This document shows, piece after piece, positions 1 through 5,485 of a stretch of 8,177 nucleotides of DNA; within the stretch, counting starts at the first letter, position 1, and the number at the start of each line of letters is the position of its first letter. The position numbers were made by a program, and so were the translations under genes. A model generated the notes under the pieces. The model had not been told where the DNA came from and did not search any database. It saw only the letters and a program-made list of their open reading frames with translations. The stretch is from Asaia bogorensis (lineage in GTDB: Bacteria; Pseudomonadota; Alphaproteobacteria; Acetobacterales; Acetobacteraceae), in assembly GCA_945874515.1 (NCBI GenBank), contig CAMCHA010000088.1, forward strand, positions 1-8,177, written 5' to 3'.

Positions 1-9
1 AAATCGGGG

Positions 10-30
10 CGCCCCAATAAGCCTGGGGCG
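10..30 (-). terminator. Possible terminator of the MarR-type gene
   Basis: Just beyond the stop codon of the minus-strand regulator gene there is a perfect 6-bp stem (CGCCCC at 10-15, GGGGCG at 25-30) with a 9-nt loop. On the minus strand it is followed by CCCCGATTT, which has only a short T stretch. A second, overlapping self-complementary stretch (GGGGCGCCCC, 6-15) could compete with the stem. The place is right for transcription termination, but the weak T tract makes the call tentative. Confidence 0.35.
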
Positions 31-31
31 G

Positions 32-541
32 CTACTCCGGTTCGGCGATCCGGTTGAGACTACCCCGCAGCCGATCCAGCAAGCGAAAAAGCTGCACAGC
101 TTCGTCGGTGGAGAAATCAGCCAGGGCCGCTTGGTAATAGGCGCGAATGGCCGGCCCCATCGCGCCCCATTGGCGCGCCCCTTCTTCGGTTAGGCGCACA
201 TGCCGCAGCCGTCCATCGCCCCCGGCGCGGAGCCTTTCGACCAAGCCCGCCGCCGCCAGCCTATCTATCACCGCGGTCAGGTTTTGCCGGCTCACCATCA
301 GAAAGGCGATCAATTCCTTGACCGTCAGCCCCGATTCCCTGCTGCCCGGACGCGCAAGAGCCCCCATCACCGCCCATTGCTGCGTCGTGGCGCCAAAGCC
401 CGCCACCGCCCGCGTGCCGGTTTTGTGCAGTAAGTTAGAAGCTTGATAAAGCCTGAGAAACAGCCGGTTTGCCACATCAAATCGCGCCGCGTCATCTTCG
501 CGCACGGCTTGGCCTTCCAGGGTGGCGACGGATGAATGCAT
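32..541 (-). CDS. badR: MarR-family transcriptional regulator, BadR-like repressor of the adjacent operon
   Basis: This encodes a 169-residue winged-helix regulator of typical MarR length. Numbering from the ATG at 541, helices at about 22-62 and 125-165 would form the dimer interface. The DNA-binding core is a helix-turn-helix at about 72-103, with recognition-helix residues MVSRQNLTAVIDRL. A beta wing at 104-121 carries the typical GGDGR turn and ends in LTEEG. The gene is divergent from badH. In Rhodopseudomonas palustris the MarR-type BadR represses the cyclohexanecarboxylate operon and, as I recall, responds to 2-ketocyclohexanecarboxyl-CoA; the same role here is inferred from position. 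The start is uncertain. The ATG at 541 has no clear ribosome site, and a TTG lies immediately upstream at 544. An in-frame GTG at 505 has GGAAGG 7 nt before it and would give a 157-residue protein that keeps every domain. The MarR fold is secure; the badR identity is moderately so. Confidence 0.85.
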   Translation of the reverse strand: MHSSVATLEGQAVREDDAARFDVANRLFLRLYQASNLLHKTGTRAVAGFGATTQQWAVMGALARPGSRESGLTVKELIAFLMVSRQNLTAVIDRLAAAGLVERLRAGGDGRLRHVRLTEEGARQWGAMGPAIRAYYQAALADFSTDEAVQLFRLLDRLRGSLNRIAEPE

Positions 542-545
542 CAAT

Positions 546-563
546 AGATTGCCATTTCAATCT
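546..563. promoter_or_regulatory. Candidate repressor operator (18-bp perfect dyad)
   Basis: A perfect inverted repeat, AGATTG-N6-CAATCT, lies 4 bp upstream of the regulator's ATG and overlaps the candidate -35 of the badH promoter. The size and two-fold symmetry fit a MarR dimer site. Binding there could block badH transcription and, sitting just downstream of the regulator's own predicted start site, also cause autorepression. The repeat is seen directly; its use as an operator is inference. Confidence 0.45.
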
Positions 564-577
564 TAATATATCATAGT
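549..577 (+). promoter_or_regulatory. Candidate promoter of badH-badI-aliB-aliA
   Basis: TTGCCA (549-554), a 17-bp spacer and CATAGT (572-577) match the sigma-70 consensus at 5/6 and 4/6 positions. This predicts a transcript start near 584 and a leader of about 50 nt before badH. It lies in an AT-rich gap (22 G/C in 66 bases at 545-610) between otherwise GC-rich genes. The boxes were chosen by eye. Confidence 0.4.
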
Positions 578-603
578 ATTGCTATTCTGGTCCTGCCAGT
601 CAA
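575..603 (-). promoter_or_regulatory. Candidate promoter of the MarR-type regulator
   Basis: On the minus strand, TTGACT (603-598), a 17-bp spacer and AATACT (580-575) match the sigma-70 consensus at 5/6 and 4/6 positions. They predict a start near 568 and a leader of about 27 nt. The region overlaps the opposing badH promoter, so the two would interfere. A short dyad, ATAG-N5-CTAT (573-585), covers the -10 box and might be a second operator half. This is a by-eye assignment. Confidence 0.35.
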
Positions 604-632
604 ATCTTACTTGATCAAAACCAGGGGGAAAC

Positions 633-1400
633 ATGCGCGGCCTTCAGAACAAAACGGTCATCGTCACCGGTGGCGGCGGCGGTATTGGCGGGGCCACCTG
701 CCGCCGCTTCGGGGAGGCGGGCAGTCGCGTGGCGGTTTTCGATATCAACCTTGAAAGCGCTGCGAAGACAGCGGCAGACATCACCCAAGCAGGTGGTGTT
801 TCTCAGGCATTTCGATGTGACATTACGGATCATGAAGGCGTGAAGGCGGCGGTGGCGGCGGCAGAAGCCGCGCTCGGCCCCATCAGCGTCCTGGTGAATA
901 ATGCGGGCTGGGATATCTTCCGCCTGTTCAAGGACACAACGCCCGCCGATTGGCAGAAGCTGATCGCGATCAACCTGACCGGGGCGCTCAATATGCATCA
1001 CGCAGTGCTGCCCGGTATGCTGGAACGCCGCCATGGCCGGATTGTGAATATCGCATCCGATGCAGCGCGCGTCGGGTCTTCCGGCGAAGCAGTTTACGCC
1101 GCCTGCAAGGCTGGGCTGGTTGGGTTTTCCAAAACCATCGCACGTGAACATGCGCGCAATGGTATTAGCGTGAATGTGGTCTGCCCCGGTGCCACCAACA
1201 CCGCGCTTTTCGATGACTACAAGAAGGGTGCAGGCAATCCGGAAAAGCTGGAAGAAGCCTTCCGCCGCGCCACGCCCATGGGCCGCATCGGCGAACCTGA
1301 GGACCTGCCCGGCGCCATTCTGTTTTTCGCGAGTGACGATGCCGCCTACGTCACCGGCCAAGTGCTCAGTGTCTCTGGCGGCCTGACCATGGCGGGCTGA
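633..1400 (+). CDS. badH: 2-hydroxycyclohexanecarboxyl-CoA dehydrogenase (SDR family)
   Basis: This is a 255-residue classical short-chain dehydrogenase. It should oxidise 2-hydroxycyclohexanecarboxyl-CoA to the 2-keto thioester with NAD+ in the cytoplasm, making the substrate of BadI. The cofactor loop TGGGGGIGG is at 12-20, and Asp37 at the end of the second strand favours NAD over NADP. NNAG is at 89-92. The catalytic tetrad is Asn114, Ser142, Tyr155 and Lys159. Stretches such as NNAGWDIFR, NLTGALNMHHAVLPGM and NIASDAARVGSSGEAVYAAC match R. palustris BadH as I remember it, well beyond general SDR similarity. The start has a strong AGGGGGA site 5 nt upstream. It is first in the operon, with badI starting 11 nt after its stop. 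The exact substrate is inferred from family resemblance plus context. Confidence 0.92.
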   Translation: MRGLQNKTVIVTGGGGGIGGATCRRFGEAGSRVAVFDINLESAAKTAADITQAGGVSQAFRCDITDHEGVKAAVAAAEAALGPISVLVNNAGWDIFRLFKDTTPADWQKLIAINLTGALNMHHAVLPGMLERRHGRIVNIASDAARVGSSGEAVYAACKAGLVGFSKTIAREHARNGISVNVVCPGATNTALFDDYKKGAGNPEKLEEAFRRATPMGRIGEPEDLPGAILFFASDDAAYVTGQVLSVSGGLTMAG

Positions 1401-1411
1401 GGAAAAGCATC

Positions 1412-2194
1412 ATGACCTATCAGGATATCCTGTTTGAAGCGCAGGATGGTGTGGCCACCATCACCATCAATCGCCCGCAGGTGATGAATGCCTTTCGTGG
1501 CCAAACCTGCGAAGAATTGATCCATGCATTCAATCGCGCGGGCTGGGACAAATCCATTGGCGTGATTGTGCTGACTGGCGCGGGCGATCGCGCCTTTTGC
1601 ACCGGCGGCGATCAAAGCGCGCATGATGGGCAATATGATGGCCGCGGCATGATCGGCCTGCCGGTTGAAGAATTGCAAAGCCTGATCCGCGATGTGCCAA
1701 AGCCCGTGATTGCGCGCGTGCAAGGCTATGCGATTGGCGGCGGCAATGTGCTGGCGACATTATGTGACCTGACCATCGCATCGGAAAAGGCGCAATTCGG
1801 CCAGGTGGGTCCCAAGGTCGGTTCCGTGGATCCGGGCTTCGGCACCGCCTATCTGGCGCGCATCGTGGGTGAGAAAAAAGCGCGCGAGATGTGGTATCTC
1901 TGCCGCCGCTATACCGCTGCCGAGGCTGAGCGCATGGGCCTGGTCAATGTTGTTGTGCCGCATGATCAATTGGATGCAGAAGTAGCGCGCTGGTGCGCGG
2001 AACTTCTGGAACGGAGCCCGACGGCGATCGCCATCGCGAAGCGTTCCTTCAATGCAGATAGCGAGAATATTCGCGGCATCGGCGGCATGGGGATGCAAGC
2101 GCTTTCCATGTATTACGATACCGAGGAATCGAAGGAAGGTGTGCGTGCCTTCAACGAAAAGCGCAAACCCGATTTCCGCAAATATCAGAAGTAG
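1412..2194 (+). CDS. badI: 2-ketocyclohexanecarboxyl-CoA hydrolase (ring-cleaving, crotonase fold)
   Basis: This encodes a 260-residue crotonase-superfamily enzyme, the same length as R. palustris BadI. It hydrolyses 2-ketocyclohexanecarboxyl-CoA by a retro-Dieckmann type ring opening to pimeloyl-CoA. It is of the MenB/BadI type, not a hydratase: the oxyanion-hole region is FCTGGDQSAHDG (62-73) and QGYAIGGGN (104-112), and the active-site segment GPKVGSVDPGFG (133-144) supplies Ser138 and Asp140. The C-terminal MYYDTEES (233-240) carries the tyrosine (Tyr235 in BadI, as I recall) used across the oligomer interface. Enoyl-CoA hydratases instead have two catalytic glutamates, which are not at the equivalent places here. 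The ATG is preceded by GAGGA at about 8 nt, overlapping the badH stop, so translational coupling is likely. The following aliB gene starts 7 nt after the stop. Confidence 0.92.
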   Translation: MTYQDILFEAQDGVATITINRPQVMNAFRGQTCEELIHAFNRAGWDKSIGVIVLTGAGDRAFCTGGDQSAHDGQYDGRGMIGLPVEELQSLIRDVPKPVIARVQGYAIGGGNVLATLCDLTIASEKAQFGQVGPKVGSVDPGFGTAYLARIVGEKKAREMWYLCRRYTAAEAERMGLVNVVVPHDQLDAEVARWCAELLERSPTAIAIAKRSFNADSENIRGIGGMGMQALSMYYDTEESKEGVRAFNEKRKPDFRKYQK

Positions 2195-2201
2195 TCACGC
2201 C

Positions 2202-3368
2202 ATGACACGCCCTTTGACGGATGATCAGCGCGCCTTTCAGGAAACCGCGCAGCGCTTCACGCGGGAGAAGATCGCACCTGGCTATATGAAGCGTGAGGCA
2301 GAGGCGCGGCTTGATCGCGCCCTAATGCTGGAAATGGGCGCGCTAGGCTTGATTGGCGCTGATTTGCCGGAACGCTATGGCGGGCTCGGCGAACCAAGTG
2401 TCACGGCAGGGCTTGCGATTGAAGCGCTGGCCTATGGCGACATCAACGTGTCTTACGTGCCTTTATTGGCCTCGCTCAATGGCCAGATCATTGCGCGGCA
2501 TGCGGCGCCGGAAATCGCCGGGCATTGGATTCCGCGCATAGTCTCGGGCGAGGCGCTGTTCTGCATCGCGCTGACCGAACCACGCGGTGGATCGGATGCC
2601 GCCAATCTGGCGCTTTCTGCGCGGCGGGATGGCGATTGCTACGTGATCAAGGGCGAAAAATCCTCGATCAGCATGGCGGATCAGGCTGATGCAGCCGTGG
2701 TCTTTGCCCGCACCGGCACTGTTGAATCCGGCGCGCGTGGTGTCTCCGCCTTTCTCGTGCCCATGAATACGCCCGGCATCAGCACAACGCGCTTTAGGGA
2801 TTTGGGCAGCCACGCCATCGGGCGCGGTTCGATCTTTTTTGATGAGGTGCGCATTCCCGCCAGCCATCTTCTCGGTGAAGAAGGCATGGGTTTTGTTCAG
2901 GTGATGCAGGGTTTCGATTACAGCCGCGCGTTGATCGGCCTGCAATGCTGCGCGGCTGCGCAAGCCTCGCTCGATGAAAGCTGGGCCTATATCACGGAAC
3001 GCCAGGCTTTCGGCGCGCCGCTTGCGCAATATCAGGGTGTCAGTTTCCCGCTGGCAGAGGGCGAAGGCATGATCGCAGCCATTCGCCAGCTTTGCTACCA
3101 CACGCTGCGTCTGCGTGATGCGGATGAGGCGCATACGTCTGAAGCCGCCATGTGCAAATGGCTTGGGCCCAAAACCGCGGTGGATGTGATCCATCAATGC
3201 CTGCTGACGCATGGGCATTATGGTTGGTCGCTCGATCTGCCGCATCAGCAGCGGCTGCGGGATGTGATGGGGTTTGAGATCGGGGATGGCACGGCGCAGA
3301 TCATGAAGCTGATTGTGGCGCGCGAAAAGGCGGGCCGCGTTGCTGTGCAATATGCCCGCAAAGGGTAA
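2202..3368 (+). CDS. aliB: Acyl-CoA dehydrogenase, probable cyclohexanecarboxyl-CoA dehydrogenase
   Basis: This is a 388-residue FAD-dependent acyl-CoA dehydrogenase. It is expected to desaturate cyclohexanecarboxyl-CoA to cyclohex-1-ene-1-carboxyl-CoA, passing electrons to electron-transfer flavoprotein. The N-terminal helical domain (about 5-115) is followed by the flavin/substrate signature ALTEPRGGSDAAN (123-135), a beta domain to about 225, and a C-terminal helical domain with ITERQAFGAPLAQYQG (264-279). At the usual catalytic-base position (YEGT in most relatives) it reads GDGTAQIMK, giving Asp362 (codon 3285-3287). The alternative glutamate position used by isovaleryl-CoA dehydrogenase (around 239-246) also lacks Glu. 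An Asp base is, as I recall, a hallmark of the cyclohexane/cyclohexene-carboxyl-CoA dehydrogenases of Syntrophus, which supports the aliB call. The frame is open upstream to 2052, but that part overlaps badI; the ATG at 2202 fits family length, although its ribosome site is weak. Confidence 0.85.
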   Translation: MTRPLTDDQRAFQETAQRFTREKIAPGYMKREAEARLDRALMLEMGALGLIGADLPERYGGLGEPSVTAGLAIEALAYGDINVSYVPLLASLNGQIIARHAAPEIAGHWIPRIVSGEALFCIALTEPRGGSDAANLALSARRDGDCYVIKGEKSSISMADQADAAVVFARTGTVESGARGVSAFLVPMNTPGISTTRFRDLGSHAIGRGSIFFDEVRIPASHLLGEEGMGFVQVMQGFDYSRALIGLQCCAAAQASLDESWAYITERQAFGAPLAQYQGVSFPLAEGEGMIAAIRQLCYHTLRLRDADEAHTSEAAMCKWLGPKTAVDVIHQCLLTHGHYGWSLDLPHQQRLRDVMGFEIGDGTAQIMKLIVAREKAGRVAVQYARKG

Positions 3369-3375
3369 AGCGAAA

Positions 3376-3391
3376 GGGCGCAAAGACGCCC
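3376..3391 (+). other. Intercistronic hairpin between aliB and aliA
   Basis: GGGCG-N6-CGCCC forms a 5-bp stem with a 6-nt loop in the 45-nt gap between the two genes, just ahead of the aliA ribosome site (AGGAGA). No T tract follows, so it is unlikely to terminate transcription. It could affect message stability or the relative yield of aliA, or it could be chance in GC-rich DNA. Confidence 0.25.
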
Positions 3392-3413
3392 GCTGAAAAG
3401 GCAGGAGAAAGAC

Positions 3414-5045
3414 ATGACCGTCCAGGGCAATGATATCGCCATTCGTGGTCCCGCCATGCGCGCCCATGGATTTTGGCGCGATGAGACGCTGCTGCATCAT
3501 TTGGCCCGCGCCGTGGCGCGCAGCCCTGACAAGACAGCTATTGTCGCCTGCCGGTCTGATATCGGTACGGAAACGCGGTTAAGCTATGCTGAGGTTGATG
3601 ATCTATCGAGCCGCCTGGCTGCTGCCTTGCGCGCGCGCGGCATTGGGCGCGGTGATGTGGTTTCTTTCCAGCTCCCCAATTGGTGGGAATTCTCCGTCCT
3701 GCATCTTGCCTGCCTGAAGCTTGGCGCCATCAGCAACCCGCTGATGGTGATTTTCCGCGAACGCGAATTGCGCTTCATGCTGGGCTTGGCGGAAAGTAAG
3801 ATTTTGGTGGTACCGGCAAGTTTCCGTGGTTTTGATTATGCTTCCATGGCCACCAATCTACGCGAACACCTGCCGAGGCTCGCGCATATTTTCGTGGTCG
3901 GGCGTGACGGCGCCGATGGTTTTGCGCGGCTGCTTGAAGATGCAGCACCTGCCGCCGCCTTCACGCCAGCCGATGGTCCCGGCCCTGATGAGGTGATCCA
4001 GCTACTTTACACCAGCGGCACCACTGGTGAGCCCAAAGGGGTCATGCATAGTTCCAACACCATGCTATCCAATCTGGAATATTTCGCCGAAAGGCTTGGG
4101 CTTGGCGTGGAAGATGTGATCCACATGCCCTCCCCTTTGGCGCATCAGCTTGGCTTCATGTATGGCATCGTGCTGCCCATCATGCTGGGCGGTACAGCGA
4201 TTTTGCAGGACATCTTCTCCGCCCCTGAAATGGCACGGCAAATCCGCGATGAAGCCGCCAGCTTCACCATGGGCGCCACGCCGTTTTTGAATGATCTGAC
4301 GGAACATGTCGCAGCAACCGGCCAGGCCACACCAAGCCTCCGCGTTTTTGTTTCCGCTGGCGCACCAATTCCGCGCGCCCTGGTAGCCAAGGCGCGGCAG
4401 ACTTTGGGCGCGGCGATTGTTTCGGCCTGGGGCATGTCGGAAAATGGCGCGGTCACGACGACGCGGCTTGATGATGGGGAAGAAAAAGCCACCAGCACGG
4501 ATGGCGGCCCCCTGCCCGGCATGGAATTGCGCATTCTGGGCGCCGATGGCGCGGTGCTGCCGGCTGGTCAGGAAGGGCAATTGCAAGTGCGCGGTTGCTC
4601 CAATTTCATCGGCTATTTGAAGCGCCCGGAACTCAACCCCAATGATCCTGAGGGTTGGTTTGATACCGGCGACCTCGCCCGCATGGATGCGGATGGCTAT
4701 ATCCGCATCGCTGGGCGTTCCAAGGACATCATCATTCGTGGTGGTGAAAACATTCCGGTGGTGGAAGTTGAGGGCCTGCTATTTCGCCACCCCGCCGTGG
4801 CTGAAGTGGCGATTGTTGGCATTCCTGATGCCAGGCTTGGTGAGCGGGCCTGCGCCTTTGTACGGCTGCGGGAAGGCGCCAGCCTAAGCTTGGCGGATAT
4901 CACCACCTATCTGGAAGCGCAGCGCATGGCGCGGCAATACATGCCGGAACGGCTCGAAATTCTGCCGGAACTGCCGCGCACGCCAAGCGGCAAGATCCAG
5001 AAATTCAAGCTGCGGGACATAGCGCGCGCCTTCGGGCAAGCCTGA
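3414..5045 (+). CDS. aliA: Cyclohexanecarboxylate-CoA ligase (acyl-adenylate-forming family)
   Basis: This 543-residue ANL-superfamily ligase activates a carboxylic acid with ATP and CoA through an acyl-adenylate. The phosphate-binding motif LLYTSGTTGEPKGV is at 197-210, the substrate-pocket region MPSPLAHQLGFMYG at 238-251, the adenine motif SAWGMSENG at 337-345, and GWFDTGD at 414-420. The hinge segment GRSKDIIIRGGENI is at 434-447, and the conserved adenylation lysine is Lys527 in PRTPSGKIQK. All core motifs are intact, so it should be active. It closes the badH-badI-aliB-aliA operon, where the first step of cyclohexanecarboxylate use is expected; its sequence style fits AliA of R. palustris, but substrate choice rests mainly on context. 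A good ribosome site (AGGAGA, about 5 nt) sets the start at 3414. The next gene is convergent, 7 bp away, with no clear terminator between. Confidence 0.87.
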   Translation: MTVQGNDIAIRGPAMRAHGFWRDETLLHHLARAVARSPDKTAIVACRSDIGTETRLSYAEVDDLSSRLAAALRARGIGRGDVVSFQLPNWWEFSVLHLACLKLGAISNPLMVIFRERELRFMLGLAESKILVVPASFRGFDYASMATNLREHLPRLAHIFVVGRDGADGFARLLEDAAPAAAFTPADGPGPDEVIQLLYTSGTTGEPKGVMHSSNTMLSNLEYFAERLGLGVEDVIHMPSPLAHQLGFMYGIVLPIMLGGTAILQDIFSAPEMARQIRDEAASFTMGATPFLNDLTEHVAATGQATPSLRVFVSAGAPIPRALVAKARQTLGAAIVSAWGMSENGAVTTTRLDDGEEKATSTDGGPLPGMELRILGADGAVLPAGQEGQLQVRGCSNFIGYLKRPELNPNDPEGWFDTGDLARMDADGYIRIAGRSKDIIIRGGENIPVVEVEGLLFRHPAVAEVAIVGIPDARLGERACAFVRLREGASLSLADITTYLEAQRMARQYMPERLEILPELPRTPSGKIQKFKLRDIARAFGQA

Positions 5046-5052
5046 AGGCCGA

Positions 5053-5403
5053 TCAAAGCCCCCAAAGCGCGGTGCTATCCGCCGGCGCCTGTTCGCGCCG
5101 TTCTGTCATGCCGTAATCGCGCAGCACAGCGGCAACGCGCAGCCGATAGCCCGCGAATATGCCATCCCGCCCCGCCACCTGAGACGCGCGATGCCCCGCA
5201 TGGCAGCGCCAGCGCGTGACGGCACCCTCATCCTCCCACAGCGAAAGGCTGAGCAGCTTGGCGGGATTGGTCAGGCTGCGGAAACGCTCGACCGAAACGA
5301 AGCCGGGCATGCGTTGCAATTCCTCTCGCAACGTCGCGGCATGGTCAAGGTAATCATCCAGCCGGCCTTCTGCCGGTTCAACTTCAAAAATAATGGCGAT
5401 CAT
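5053..5403 (-). CDS. Small ABM-domain (antibiotic biosynthesis monooxygenase-like) protein
   Basis: This is a 116-residue protein with one ferredoxin-like dimeric alpha/beta-barrel domain of the ABM superfamily. It opens with a beta strand (MIAIIFEVEP), then a helix containing DDYLDHAATLREEL. The family-typical turn MPGFVSVERF (32-41) leads into strand LLSLSLWEDEGAVTRWR (50-66), and His68 and His71 sit where such proteins often keep active-site histidines. Members range from cofactor-free oxygenases to heme-handling or unknown stress proteins, so no reaction can be assigned. The frame stays open further upstream (to 5580), but that part would overlap the start of the neighbouring divergent gene and has no family-like sequence. 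The ATG at 5403, with AGG 8 nt before it, is preferred. It is convergent with aliA; nothing visible links it to that pathway. Confidence 0.75.
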   Translation of the reverse strand: MIAIIFEVEPAEGRLDDYLDHAATLREELQRMPGFVSVERFRSLTNPAKLLSLSLWEDEGAVTRWRCHAGHRASQVAGRDGIFAGYRLRVAAVLRDYGMTERREQAPADSTALWGL

Positions 5404-5431
5404 GGGATTGGCCTGGGGTGGGTGATGGGTC

Positions 5432-5464
5432 TCAGAACATGCTAAACGCAACGCTTGATTCTGA
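5432..5464. promoter_or_regulatory. Inverted repeat in the divergent gap between the ABM gene and the MetY fusion
   Basis: TCAGAA (5432-5437) and TTCTGA (5459-5464) form a perfect 6-bp inverted repeat with a 21-nt spacer in the 82-bp gap shared by two divergent genes. The arms also sit within near-identical direct copies, CAGAACAT and CTGAACAT. It could be a regulator site controlling one or both genes. No SAM-II riboswitch pattern could be fitted here, and I could not choose a convincing promoter. Confidence 0.25.
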
Positions 5465-5485
5465 ACATTCTTCGAAGGTTGCGCC

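Noticed and set aside
615..1361. Long minus-strand open frame (248 codons) opposite badH
   Set aside because: It lies wholly antisense to a gene with a clear SDR signature and catalytic tetrad. Its protein has no recognisable fold pattern and is Cys/His/Arg-rich, as expected for a shadow frame in GC-rich DNA.
2052..2201. Upstream extension of the aliB frame by 50 codons
   Set aside because: It overlaps the 3' end of badI, its translation does not look like the dehydrogenase family, and the ATG at 2202 gives the usual family length.
2463..3500. Long minus-strand open frame (345 codons) opposite aliB and the start of aliA
   Set aside because: It spans two real genes and their gap in antisense, has no domain-like sequence, and reflects codon bias of the coding strand.
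5046..5052. Terminator between convergent aliA and the ABM gene
   Set aside because: The gap is only 7 bp. The nearby GCCTGAAGGC palindrome would leave a 2-nt loop and has no T tract on either strand.
5404..5485. SAM-II riboswitch upstream of the MetY fusion
   Set aside because: A GCTAAA occurs at 5441, but the required upstream stem and pseudoknot partner could not be placed, and the spacing to the start is wrong.
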